From Xanthomarina sp. F1114 (GTDB taxonomy: Bacteria > Bacteroidota > Bacteroidia > Flavobacteriales > Flavobacteriaceae): 64,000 nucleotides of DNA. Location: assembly GCF_026410255.1 (NCBI RefSeq), contig NZ_JAPMLL010000011.1, positions 62,001-126,000 on the forward strand. The letters run 5' to 3'. Positions 42,276 to 51,662 of the stretch are shown piece after piece; the first letter of the stretch is position 1; each line of letters opens with the position of its first letter. Under the pieces are notes generated by a model. That model did no database searches. It worked only from the letters and a program-made list of their open reading frames with translations, and had not been told where the DNA came from. The translations under genes were made by a program, and so were the position numbers.

Positions 42276-44630
42276 TTAAAATACTTTCCACCATTTCTTT
42301 TTAACTGGTTTAGTACCATATCCATAACCGTAGCCATAACCCTTCTTGTGGTCTACACTATTTAATAAAATATTCATATTAGGCAGCCTCTTTTCGGTAT
42401 GCATACGCTGTGCAATTTGTAATTGCTTTTTGGTAATATAATTGGCTTTTACCACATAAATAAAAAGATCTGCAAATTTACTTATTAGAAGCGTATCTGT
42501 TACTAGACCAACTGCAGCTGTATCTACTATAACGTAGTCGTATTGTGTTGATACCTCATCAAAGAGTTCTTTAACGCGTTTGTTCATAAGTAATTCTGCA
42601 GGATTTGGAGGAATAGTTCCGGAAGGAATAATATCGAAATACGGATTATCCTTATGTTTAAAAATTATTTCATTTACTTTTACCTTGTTGTTACCAATAA
42701 AGTTAGTTAAGCCAAAAGTATTATCAACATCTAAGTAATTTGTTGCTTTTGGAACACGAATATCAGTTTCTATTAAGAGTACTTTCTTTTCTGTAAACGA
42801 TAAGGACAGAGCTAAGTTAGTTGCCGTATGAGATTTACCTTCTTGACTTGTAGTTGAAGTAATAAAAATAACTCTTGCTCTATCTTCAATATTTTGGAGT
42901 AAAAACTTCAGGTTTGTTCTTACCATTCTAAAAGCTTCTGCTTTTGGGGAATAATCTATTTTAGAAATAAGTTTGTTTTTCTTTCCTGTTTTAGGAATGT
43001 CTCCAATAAAGGGGATAGTTACTTCTTTTTTAACATCGTTTATATTATGGACCTTGTCATCCAGTAAATTAAATAAATAAATTAAAACAATTGGAAATCC
43101 AAAGCCTAAAATTATGGCAGTTAATAGTATAATAGGTTGTTTTGGTGCAACAGGTTTGTTAGAGGCAAAAGCTTTGTCAACTATTTTAGCATTTGGAGAT
43201 GTTACACCATGTGTAATGGCAGCCTCCTCACGTTTTTCTAATAAGTATAAATAAAGACCTTCTTTTATATCTTGTTGACGCTTAATATCTCTAAACTGTC
43301 TTTGTTTTTTAGGTGCTGAATATATTCTTGAACTAATTCTTCTATTTTCTTCCGCTAACGACGAATAATTCATTTCGTTAGTGTGCTTCATGTTGGATAA
43401 GCTTTGAGTTAAATTAGATTTTAGTTGGTTAATCTGAGTTGTTAAGTTAACAATTGTTGGATTTTTGTCGCTTGAGTTTTTTAATAGTCTATTCTTTTCT
43501 AAAACTAAGTTATTATATTGTTGTGTTAGTTGCTCTATAGAACCGTCTGCAATTCCTATGTTAGCAGGTAATAACTTGGAGTCTGTTTCGTCCTCTTTAA
43601 TATGCTGATTCATATAGTCTATTAACTGAATCTGCATGGCAGTTTCCACTAATCTATTTTCATTTTCTCTTTCACTCTCTAAATAGATGTTAGACTGAGT
43701 GGCTAAATCGGTTAGTTTATTAGATTTTTGAATGTTTTCAGCATTTATATCGACATCTCCTAATTCTTCAGTAACAATTTCCAATCTGTTATTAATAAAA
43801 TCAGAAGTGGCATCCACAACCATTTGTTTATCATTTTGTACATCTAAATTATATTTCTCAATAAGCTTGTCAAGGAATAAAGTTGCTTTTTCGGCAACAT
43901 TATCATTTATGGATAAGGTAATAATACTTGACAATTCATGGTTAGAGATAATAAGGTTGCTTTTGTATTTGGAAACCACTTTAGATATAGGCGTAATCTT
44001 TATTTTAATATTAGCCCCTGGTTTTGTAGCAGATTCTCCAATTCTAGGTGTAATTGTAATAGCTCCAAAACTTGTAGGAATACTTTCTCCAAAGGAGTAA
44101 ACTGTGCCTTCATCATCTAATTCTGCATCTTCATCATTTTTAAATGAAAACTTTTCTGAAAAATTAATTCCTTTTAATAGGAAGTCATTTTTAGATTGTA
44201 TTTTAATATTAAAAGTGGTGTCTATATTGTGAATTATAGAATCTGGCGCACTAAAATTGATATTTAAAGGAGGACTGCTAAATGCTTCTGAAGCTTTTAT
44301 GCGTCCTTCAACAAAATATTGAATATTAAATTTTAACTCTTTTACTGCTTGTTCAATAATTACCCGAGACTTCATAACTTCAATTTCATCTAAAACATTA
44401 TTGCTCTCTCTTCTAAAGAGACCATAATTTTGCATTTGAGAAATTTCTGGTAGTCTATTGTTGTTTTCGTTCTCTTTAATTTTAATTTTAGCAGTAGCTT
44501 GATATTGATAGTCTGCATAACGTAAATAAAGAAAACCCAGAGTAAGTGCAGCAATAACACATAGGGCTATAAACTTCCACTTATACATGTAAGGCATTAA
44601 TATTTCTTTGAAATCTATATTTTGATTCAT
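42276..44630 (-). CDS. wzc: Wzc-type polysaccharide co-polymerase / tyrosine kinase
   Basis: 784 residues. N-terminal Wzz domain with a membrane helix (about 17-35), a long periplasmic coiled coil (about 250-470), a second membrane helix (about 500-520), then a BY-kinase: Walker A TSTTSQEGKSHTATNL, Walker A' LLIETDIRVPK and Walker B YDYVIVDTAA. The C-terminal tyrosine cluster is YGYGYGYG at residues 765-772, the autophosphorylation tail, followed by a basic end. It controls chain length and export with Wza. It is the last gene of a four-gene block that starts at 48480. Confidence 0.95.
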   Translation of the reverse strand: MNQNIDFKEILMPYMYKWKFIALCVIAALTLGFLYLRYADYQYQATAKIKIKENENNNRLPEISQMQNYGLFRRESNNVLDEIEVMKSRVIIEQAVKELKFNIQYFVEGRIKASEAFSSPPLNINFSAPDSIIHNIDTTFNIKIQSKNDFLLKGINFSEKFSFKNDEDAELDDEGTVYSFGESIPTSFGAITITPRIGESATKPGANIKIKITPISKVVSKYKSNLIISNHELSSIITLSINDNVAEKATLFLDKLIEKYNLDVQNDKQMVVDATSDFINNRLEIVTEELGDVDINAENIQKSNKLTDLATQSNIYLESERENENRLVETAMQIQLIDYMNQHIKEDETDSKLLPANIGIADGSIEQLTQQYNNLVLEKNRLLKNSSDKNPTIVNLTTQINQLKSNLTQSLSNMKHTNEMNYSSLAEENRRISSRIYSAPKKQRQFRDIKRQQDIKEGLYLYLLEKREEAAITHGVTSPNAKIVDKAFASNKPVAPKQPIILLTAIILGFGFPIVLIYLFNLLDDKVHNINDVKKEVTIPFIGDIPKTGKKNKLISKIDYSPKAEAFRMVRTNLKFLLQNIEDRARVIFITSTTSQEGKSHTATNLALSLSFTEKKVLLIETDIRVPKATNYLDVDNTFGLTNFIGNNKVKVNEIIFKHKDNPYFDIIPSGTIPPNPAELLMNKRVKELFDEVSTQYDYVIVDTAAVGLVTDTLLISKFADLFIYVVKANYITKKQLQIAQRMHTEKRLPNMNILLNSVDHKKGYGYGYGYGTKPVKKKWWKVF

Positions 44631-44655
44631 GTCTTTCTATTTCTTTACAAAGTAA

Positions 44656-45447
44656 TTATCTTGTTAAGATGGCTGCTATGGTGGCTAATGTACCTACAGC
44701 AGATATAATAACAATATAGTTTTGATTATATGAAGCCGAACGTATTTTTGCAGGATTTGGCTCTACATAAATAACATCGTTCTGTTCTAAATAAAAGTTA
44801 GGTTGATTTAAAACGTTTATAGACGTTAAATCAAATTTTGTAAATCGTTTTACGCCATTTTCCTCTCTGATTAAAAATACATTTTCTCTTTTTCCGTGTA
44901 TGGTTAAATCGCCTGCCATTCCTAAAGCTTCTAAAAGTGATATTTTCTCATCTTCTACAGTGTAAGTTCCAGGAGCGTTAACTTCTCCAAGTATAGTAAC
45001 TGTAAAGTTAGTAAGTCTAACATTAATAATTGGGTCGTTTACAAGTTCCGAAATTCTTTCCTTTAAATAAGTCGTTAACTGAGCTCTGGTCAAGCCTCCA
45101 GCTTTAATAGTTCCTAGAAATGGAAACTCTATGTTTCCATCTAAATCTACTATATAGGTTTGCATTCTAGTTTCTCCTTGCACATTGACCGAAGATCTAG
45201 TGGATGTAATAATTGGCAAATTAAAAGGTCTTACGGTTTCAGGATCTGGACCAGATACATAAATTGAAAGCAAGTCGTTTGGTTTAAAAACAGTTTCAGG
45301 GTTAAAACTGACTGTGTTTATGCTTGTCAAGGGTTCGTCTTGAAAGTAGATAATATCTTTACTAGAAACCCCACAAGAAGAACAAACAGCTATGATTGCA
45401 ATTAAAAATATTTTTTGCAGGAATAATTTTATAAACTTTATTTTCAT
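44656..45447 (-). CDS. wza: Wza-type polysaccharide export outer-membrane lipoprotein
   Basis: 263 residues from ATG 45447; the frame reaches a TTG 24 bp upstream that overlaps the previous gene, but the ATG gives a proper signal peptide. Lipobox cysteine at VCSSC (residue 25). Poly_export domain (about 50-150: NDLLSIYVSGPDPETVRPFN) and an SLBB domain (about 155-230: VTILGEVNAPGTYTVEDEK). A single C-terminal membrane strand or helix (IVIISAVGTLATIAAIL) follows, fitting the Wza alpha-barrel. It forms the export channel with Wzc 25 bp downstream. Confidence 0.94.
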   Translation of the reverse strand: MKIKFIKLFLQKIFLIAIIAVCSSCGVSSKDIIYFQDEPLTSINTVSFNPETVFKPNDLLSIYVSGPDPETVRPFNLPIITSTRSSVNVQGETRMQTYIVDLDGNIEFPFLGTIKAGGLTRAQLTTYLKERISELVNDPIINVRLTNFTVTILGEVNAPGTYTVEDEKISLLEALGMAGDLTIHGKRENVFLIREENGVKRFTKFDLTSINVLNQPNFYLEQNDVIYVEPNPAKIRSASYNQNYIVIISAVGTLATIAAILTR

Positions 45448-45467
45448 ATTTAAAAATTTAGCTAGAG

Positions 45468-47366
45468 TCAAATGTTTAAAACGTCGTACTTAGTATTATT
45501 AGGGTTATATTCTTTGACAATATTCTTTATTTGGGAAACAATTTCAATATTTTGAGTGTTAGGTCCTAATTTACATAATTCGTCTATATTTAGCTCCATA
45601 TTTGGAATGTTAACGGATTTACATTTAGCAATCATTATTTTTTCGTTATAAGTTGGCTTGGTGTTTTCTCCGTCAACTAATAATTCTTCATAAATTTTTT
45701 CACCTGGTCTTAATCCAGAAATTTTTATATCAATATCTTCAGGATATCTGTAGCCTGATAGTGTAATCATATCTATTGCCAGATCAAATATTTTAACTGG
45801 TTTTCCCATGTCGAAAACAAATATTTCTTGGCCTAATCCCATTGCTGAAGCTTCAAGAACAAGTTGAGCAGCCTCTGGAATGGTCATAAAATAACGAATA
45901 ATGTCTTTATGGGTTACTGTTAGAGGTCCACCAGATTCAATTTGTTTTTTAAATAATGGAATAACAGAGCCATTAGAGCCTAATACGTTTCCAAATCTGG
46001 TAATTATAAATTTCGTTTTTCCTGAACTAATCTTATTCTGACAACAAACAATCATTTCGGCTATTCGTTTTGTAGCTCCCATTACATTGGTTGGATTAAC
46101 GGCCTTATCTGTGGAAATTAAAATAAATTTACCCGCTCCATATTTAATAGATAAGTCGATTAAATTTCTGGTACCTCTAACATTAACACTTACTGCCTCG
46201 TATGGATTTTGTTCCATTAAGGGTACATGTTTATAAGCAGCAGCATGAAAGAGAATATCTGGTTTATACATATCGAAAATAATATTCATCCGAACCTTAT
46301 TTCTAATATCAGCAACAATAGCTTCAACATTAGTAATATTATTTCTAATCAGTTCTTGTTGAATATCGTATAAGTTAGATTCGGCATTGTCTATTAAGAT
46401 AAGCTTTTTAAATTGGTAACGAGATAGTTTTCTAACTAGTTCGCTCCCAATAGAACCTGCTGCTCCAGTAACAAAAATAACACTGTTGTTATACTCTTCT
46501 ACTAACAGAGGGTTGTCTATATTAATAGGCTCTCTTCCAAGTAGGTCTTCTAAGTTTAAATCCTTAATTTGACCAACACTTAAGTCTCCATCGATCCAGT
46601 TTTTTACAGCAGGAACAATTTTTACCTTAAGATTTAAAGCAAACAAATTACTGGTAATTTGAAGTAACCTATTAGAATCTATACTTTGAATGGATATAAT
46701 AACTTCATCAATTCCATTTTTAGCTATAAATTCTTTAGTAATCTTATCCGGACTATATACATTTAAAAGGTCAATTTTCTTTCCAGATTTACCTTCATTA
46801 TCGTCAATGAATCCTACAACTTTAATATTACTTTTTGGGTCGTTTGAAACAGCATCGTAAGTAATCATTCCAGAGCTTCCGGCTCCATAAATTAATACAG
46901 ATTTTTGTTCTTCGTAATCCGTAACAATACTTCTATATATAGATTTTACAAAAAACTTACTTCCTACTAAAAAGAAGATATTTAATAATAAGTGTATGTA
47001 TATAATAGAGCCTGGAATATCAAAAACTTCATCAAAACAAAATTCCCTACTTAAAAAAGTGGCTACAATAAGGATAGTGGCTAAGATATTAATACCTATT
47101 ATAAGATTAATAACATCTCTTATTCCTGTAAACCGAACAACTCCCTTATGAGAGTTAACTATTAAAAAACTGATTATGGCTGCTATTGCAACAAAAGGTA
47201 TTTGTTTTAAAAAAACGGGAATATCAAATACCATTTCAAAATTATAACGAATGATATAGGCTAAGAAAAAAGTAAAAATTACAATACATAAATCGAATAA
47301 CAACACCAACCACTTAGAGGCGTATTGATGAGAGAAATTTCTTAGTATGTTAATAAATTTATCCAA
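45468..47366 (-). CDS. UDP-GlcNAc 4,6-dehydratase, WbpM/PglF/CapD type
   Basis: 632 residues. Four to five membrane helices (about 18-135), a first Rossmann domain (about 145-265: VLIYGAGSSGMITYDAV), then the SDR catalytic domain with VTGAAGSIGSELVRKL and STDKAVNPTNVMGATKR. The catalytic tyrosine is replaced by methionine (MGATK), which is the known hallmark of this family. It makes UDP-4-keto-6-deoxy-GlcNAc (first step of the bacillosamine or QuiNAc branch) at the inner membrane. It starts with TTG 47366, matching the family's N-terminus. The start overlaps the end of the aminotransferase gene by 8 bp. Confidence 0.93.
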   Translation of the reverse strand: MDKFINILRNFSHQYASKWLVLLFDLCIVIFTFFLAYIIRYNFEMVFDIPVFLKQIPFVAIAAIISFLIVNSHKGVVRFTGIRDVINLIIGINILATILIVATFLSREFCFDEVFDIPGSIIYIHLLLNIFFLVGSKFFVKSIYRSIVTDYEEQKSVLIYGAGSSGMITYDAVSNDPKSNIKVVGFIDDNEGKSGKKIDLLNVYSPDKITKEFIAKNGIDEVIISIQSIDSNRLLQITSNLFALNLKVKIVPAVKNWIDGDLSVGQIKDLNLEDLLGREPINIDNPLLVEEYNNSVIFVTGAAGSIGSELVRKLSRYQFKKLILIDNAESNLYDIQQELIRNNITNVEAIVADIRNKVRMNIIFDMYKPDILFHAAAYKHVPLMEQNPYEAVSVNVRGTRNLIDLSIKYGAGKFILISTDKAVNPTNVMGATKRIAEMIVCCQNKISSGKTKFIITRFGNVLGSNGSVIPLFKKQIESGGPLTVTHKDIIRYFMTIPEAAQLVLEASAMGLGQEIFVFDMGKPVKIFDLAIDMITLSGYRYPEDIDIKISGLRPGEKIYEELLVDGENTKPTYNEKIMIAKCKSVNIPNMELNIDELCKLGPNTQNIEIVSQIKNIVKEYNPNNTKYDVLNI

Positions 47367-48480
47367 AATATTGTTTAATTATTTTCACTATTTTATCTAA
47401 TTCTTGTGTTGTTAAATTTGAGCCGCTTGGCAAGCATAATCCATTTTTATACAAGTCTTCCGAAACCCCATTTAAATAACTAGGAAATTGTTCAAAAACA
47501 GTTTGTAAGTGCATGGGTTTCCATGATGGTCTAGCTTCTATGTTATTATTATTTAAAGCACGAAGTAAATCTTCACGCATTTTATTCGTTTTTAAAACAA
47601 TAACCGTGAGCCATCTATTTGAAAAATATCCCTCGGGTTCGTTTAAGAAACTTATGTCGTCAATATAATTTAAGTGTTTAAAATAATATTGATGATTTGC
47701 TCGCCTTAAATTAACATAGTTATCTAAAACTTGCATTTGACCTCTTCCAATTCCGGCCAAAACATTAGACATTCTGTAATTATACCCAATAGAGGAGTGG
47801 GCATATTCTATACCTGGATCTTTTGCTTGGGTTGCTAAAAACACAGTCTTGTTTTTAGTGTTTTTACTATGAGATACTAAAGCCCCTCCACCCGAAGTGG
47901 TTATAATTTTGTTACCATTAAAAGATAACACTGAAAAATCTCCAAAGGTCCCACATTTTCTATTAAAATAGCTGCTACCTAAAGCTTCGGCACTATCCTC
48001 TAATATAGGAATTTGGTACTCTTTCGATATGTTTTCTATTTCTTTAACTTTATGTGGCATGCCATACAAATTAATTACAATAATAGCTTTAGGTTTTTTT
48101 CCTTTTTGAATTCTATCTTCTATTGCTTGTTTTAATAAAACGGGACACATATTCCAAGTGTCTAATTCACTATCTACAAAAACAGGTTTGGCTCCTAAAT
48201 AACACACTGGATTTACTGAAGCGGCAAAGGTTTTTGTCTGACAAATAACTTCGTCATTTCTTGTTACATTTAAAAGTATTAAAGCTAAATGTATTGCAGC
48301 TGTTCCAGTTGTTAGTGCTGCCACATGAACCTCTTGTTCTAAATAGGTTTCTAAATCTTGTTCAAAACCATTAACATTTGGCCCTAATGGTGCAATCCAA
48401 TTTGTTGCAAATGCTTCACTTATAAATTTGTCTTCTTGTCCACTCATGTGTGGTGAAGACAGCCATATTTTTGAATTCAA
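47359..48480 (-). CDS. PglE-like sugar aminotransferase (DegT/DnrJ/EryC1/StrS)
   Basis: 373 residues. The PLP lysine lies in SFNGNKIITTSGGG, and the IWLSSPHMSGQEDKFI start and NWIAPLGPNVNGFE are typical of PglE/EpsN-type enzymes. It aminates the 4-keto sugar made by the dehydratase downstream to UDP-4-amino-4,6-dideoxy-GlcNAc. It starts with TTG 48480, consistent with the family N-terminus. It overlaps the dehydratase gene by 8 bp. The acetyltransferase PglD is not adjacent. Confidence 0.92.
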   Translation of the reverse strand: MNSKIWLSSPHMSGQEDKFISEAFATNWIAPLGPNVNGFEQDLETYLEQEVHVAALTTGTAAIHLALILLNVTRNDEVICQTKTFAASVNPVCYLGAKPVFVDSELDTWNMCPVLLKQAIEDRIQKGKKPKAIIVINLYGMPHKVKEIENISKEYQIPILEDSAEALGSSYFNRKCGTFGDFSVLSFNGNKIITTSGGGALVSHSKNTKNKTVFLATQAKDPGIEYAHSSIGYNYRMSNVLAGIGRGQMQVLDNYVNLRRANHQYYFKHLNYIDDISFLNEPEGYFSNRWLTVIVLKTNKMREDLLRALNNNNIEARPSWKPMHLQTVFEQFPSYLNGVSEDLYKNGLCLPSGSNLTTQELDKIVKIIKQYFG

Positions 48481-48875
48481 ATTATATGCATTTTTAACTA
48501 TCGTAAATATCTATGTTTATATAGCTAACATCAAATAAATACGATAAATTACTAATTTTCACGTTTTGGATTTTAAATAGATCCAAATGATTTATTATTC
48601 TGAAACCCCTCTTTGTATTTCAGAATAGAAAATACATAAAAGTTACTTCCTTCAAACAAACTTAGTGTTTTAAAAAAAATAATAGATATAACTGCTATAA
48701 TTAAATAAGGATAGAAATCGATTTAGTGCAAGTGTGCTATTTGTCAATACTTAAATATACAAAAAAAACAGTTTTAAAGGTTAGAATTATGTTTGGTGTT
48801 AAAGATGTTTGTATTTAATATTTTACAGCCTAAGTTGTGGTTTTTTTTAACTTTTAATTCTGGCGATATAACAAT
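48481..48875. other. Non-coding gap between two minus-strand blocks
   Basis: 395 bp, AT-rich, no supported gene. It should contain the promoter for the wza-wzc block on the minus strand; only a near match (TATAATTTG, one base too long) lies at the start of the aminotransferase gene. Confidence 0.5.
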
Positions 48876-49868
48876 TCAATTATTTACATAATCGGCTAAT
48901 TTTGACATTGTTATAGATTTGTAATTAAATTTATTGTTTAGCTCTTTGTAGTGTTTGAAAATTGCTTCAATTGTAAAAAAATTTTCATCCATATAAGTAC
49001 CAAAATTATGAGGATGCCACCAAAGGTGAAATACTTCGTTATTTTTGGCAGAATATGTCATGGCCTTTTTTACTCTAGCAATTTTTAAAGATTCTAAAGA
49101 TTTAATGTTTTTGCTATATGGTCTTAAAAAACTACTAGACGGTAAATTAACTAGCCCGGAATTGGCATCCAATAGTTGATTTACTTTATAAGTGTTATAC
49201 CCAGAAATATTAAAAAAGGAATCCGTGAGCCTTAAAGCTCTTGTAGATTGCTTTTTATGATGAATTCTTTCTAAAGTATTATACATTTTATGTTTTTCGA
49301 CACCACGATATGTAATAATACCATGTTTTTTACAAATATCTAAATAAGTGTGATTTACTTGATTTCTAGGAAAAACTATACTTTTAATTGTAATATCTTT
49401 TTTCTTTGCAACAGTTATAGCGGCTATAAGGTCTGCTTCAAACTGCTCTTTTGTTTGTCCGTCTTCTAAACAGTAATAATGAGAATAGGTATGAGTGCCA
49501 ATTTCATGCTTTTTAGCTTCTTGAATTTGATCGATTAGTGAAGAAGCATAATGAAATTCGTCCTCTTTTTCATTGATGCCAATACTATCTAAAGTTGCAT
49601 AGGGACTAAACTTAGTTTGAGAATAACTGGGTAATAATTTGGGATTGTTTTGTATGAGTTCTTCTTTGTTTTTAGCAAATAAAAAACCTACTGTGGCAAA
49701 GGTTAGTTCAATATTATATATATCGGCTAACTTTAAAAGTCTTGGAATAACTAGTTTAACATTTTCTAAGTTTTCTTGGTATTCAGATACACTTCGTTTA
49801 TCAAAAATCCCCCAATGTAACTCAAAATCTAAAGAAATTATAAAATAACCATTAGAAACACCCATCAT
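48876..49868 (-). CDS. Polysaccharide deacetylase family protein
   Basis: 330 residues. The D-E start ISLDFELHWG, the metal site IGTHTYSHYYC (H-x-x-x-H) and the later WWHPHNF segment follow the NodB/PDA family. It likely removes acetyl groups from sugar residues, in the cytoplasm or at the membrane; no signal peptide is seen. Two adjacent ATGs (49868 and 49865) can start it. It overlaps the sugar transferase gene by 4 bp, so it is in the same operon. The substrate is inferred from context. Confidence 0.88.
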   Translation of the reverse strand: MMGVSNGYFIISLDFELHWGIFDKRSVSEYQENLENVKLVIPRLLKLADIYNIELTFATVGFLFAKNKEELIQNNPKLLPSYSQTKFSPYATLDSIGINEKEDEFHYASSLIDQIQEAKKHEIGTHTYSHYYCLEDGQTKEQFEADLIAAITVAKKKDITIKSIVFPRNQVNHTYLDICKKHGIITYRGVEKHKMYNTLERIHHKKQSTRALRLTDSFFNISGYNTYKVNQLLDANSGLVNLPSSSFLRPYSKNIKSLESLKIARVKKAMTYSAKNNEVFHLWWHPHNFGTYMDENFFTIEAIFKHYKELNNKFNYKSITMSKLADYVNN

Positions 49869-50455
49869 GAAATAATAATTTGAATTGTTTTTAAAATAAT
49901 TTTTAAGTCCGTTATCAGACCTGGGCTATTAATATATTTCTTATTTAATTCTATTTTTTTTGGCAAAATGTTCTCTATATAGAACTGTTCAGGGTTGTTG
50001 GCTTCTTTTAAAAGTTCTGCTTCATCTCTATAAATAATAGAAGCATAATCCGTTATTCCAGGTTTTGCATTTAAAATTATTAAATCTGATTGAGAATAAT
50101 AATCTACATATTTACGTACCTCTGGTCTTGGGCCAACAAAGCTCATATTGCCGATTAAAACATTAATTAGTTGTGGGAGTTCGTCTAATTTATATTTTCT
50201 TAAAAAGTATCCGACTTTGGTCACTCTCGGGTCTCTATCTCCAAGGGTTAATAAGCCTTTTTTATCTGAACCAACAAACATGGTTCTAAACTTAAAAATC
50301 TTAAAGTCCTTGTTGTACCTTCCAACTCTGGTTTGTAAGTAGAAAAGAGGCCCTTTAGATTCTAATTTTATTAGAAAAGCAATTATTAGTAATAAAGGTA
50401 ACAATAAAATCAATCCGAAAAAAGAAAAAGCAATATCAAAAACTCTTTTTATCAT
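49865..50455 (-). CDS. Initiating sugar-phosphate transferase, PglC/WcaJ type
   Basis: 196 residues. One N-terminal membrane helix (about 8-28) and the bacterial sugar transferase domain with RVGRYNKDFKIFKFRTM, GDRDPRVTKVGYFLRKYKLDELPQL (part) and NMSFVGPRPE. It puts the first sugar-1-phosphate on undecaprenyl phosphate, starting repeat-unit assembly. It is the short monotopic form as in PglC, so the likely donor is a UDP-diNAcBac or QuiNAc4N sugar. Overlaps neighbours by 4 bp on both sides. Confidence 0.94.
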   Translation of the reverse strand: MIKRVFDIAFSFFGLILLLPLLLIIAFLIKLESKGPLFYLQTRVGRYNKDFKIFKFRTMFVGSDKKGLLTLGDRDPRVTKVGYFLRKYKLDELPQLINVLIGNMSFVGPRPEVRKYVDYYSQSDLIILNAKPGITDYASIIYRDEAELLKEANNPEQFYIENILPKKIELNKKYINSPGLITDLKIILKTIQIIIS

Positions 50456-51657
50456 ATTGTAGATTCAACGGCATTATTTACTGTGATAATAATATACTCC
50501 AACTCTTTATTGGTTAATTGGGGATAAATAGGAAGAGAGATTTCAGATTTATAATTATTATATGCTATTGGATAGTGTGAAATATCATAATCCATGTCTT
50601 TAAAAATTGTCAACATTGGTAAGGGCTGGAAATGTACATTAACGGCTACACCTTCTTTACTTATCTTATCAATAATGATGTCTCTGGTAGTTTCAGAAAT
50701 ATTCTTAATTCTTAAGGCATACAAATGACAAGAAGATGTTTTATCATCATTCTTATACGGTGGTAATATGGCCCAAGACTTTGTTTTAAAGAAATTATGA
50801 TAAAATTCATAAATTTCAATACGATTTTCTAGTGTTTTCTCGAAGTACTCTGGCAATTGAGCAACTCCAATAGCAGCTAAAATATCTGGCATATTAATTT
50901 TTAAACCCAGATAAATAATATCGTATCTCCAGCCACCAGCTTTAGACTTTGTAAAAGCATCTTTGGTTTGTCCATTTAAAGAAAAACAACGTAAATAATT
51001 ATACTCATCTTGATTGATAAATGGCTCCGGTAAATTTAAGCATACAGCACCACCCTCGGCAGTTGTTACGTTTTTTACTGCGTGAAAAGAAAAGACAGTT
51101 AGATCTGTTATGCTTCCTAGGTATTCCTTCTTATAAGTAGCGCCAATGGAATGAGCGGAATCTGAAATTATTAAAATTCTTCCTAGTTTTTTTTGGTTTT
51201 CATGATTAGGGTTAAAGAGACTTTTTTTTCTGTTTAGTGTTGATTGAATTTCTGAATAGTCGCAAGGCCATCCTGCTATATCTACGGGAATAACAGCTTT
51301 AGTCTTATTTGTAATGGCATTTTCCATATGGTTTACAGACATATTGAAATCGTCTGACACATCTACCATAACAGGTGTCGCGCCTACATGAATAACCGCT
51401 AGAGCTGTTGCAGCATATGTGTATGCAGGTATAATAACTTCGTCGCCCGCACCAATGCCATACCACTTTAGGGCTAACATGAGTCCAGAGGTAGCCGAAT
51501 TTACACATAAGGTATTTGGAGCCAAGGTATATTTAGACACTAATTCTTCTAGACGTTTTACTTTTGGACCAGTAGTTATCCACCCAGATTCTAAAGCACT
51601 GTTAACTTCTTGAATGACAGCCTTGTTGATATATGGTGGAGAAAAAGGGATTTTCAT
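50452..51657 (-). CDS. Second DegT/DnrJ/EryC1/StrS sugar aminotransferase
   Basis: 401 residues. The PLP lysine is in FSFHAVKNVTTAEGG, the typical lysine motif of these sugar enzymes. GDEVIIPAYTYAATALAVIH and SDSAHSIGATYKKEY are conserved. It has a longer loop near 140-165 than the first aminotransferase at 47359. It probably makes a different amino sugar, in an operon with the initiating transferase (4-bp overlap). Sugar specificity cannot be told. Confidence 0.9.
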   Translation of the reverse strand: MKIPFSPPYINKAVIQEVNSALESGWITTGPKVKRLEELVSKYTLAPNTLCVNSATSGLMLALKWYGIGAGDEVIIPAYTYAATALAVIHVGATPVMVDVSDDFNMSVNHMENAITNKTKAVIPVDIAGWPCDYSEIQSTLNRKKSLFNPNHENQKKLGRILIISDSAHSIGATYKKEYLGSITDLTVFSFHAVKNVTTAEGGAVCLNLPEPFINQDEYNYLRCFSLNGQTKDAFTKSKAGGWRYDIIYLGLKINMPDILAAIGVAQLPEYFEKTLENRIEIYEFYHNFFKTKSWAILPPYKNDDKTSSCHLYALRIKNISETTRDIIIDKISKEGVAVNVHFQPLPMLTIFKDMDYDISHYPIAYNNYKSEISLPIYPQLTNKELEYIIITVNNAVESTI

Positions 51658-51662
51658 TGTTT

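Noticed and set aside
43732-44100. Antisense frame over wzc
   Set aside because: Opposite-strand shadow of a well-supported gene without its own start context.
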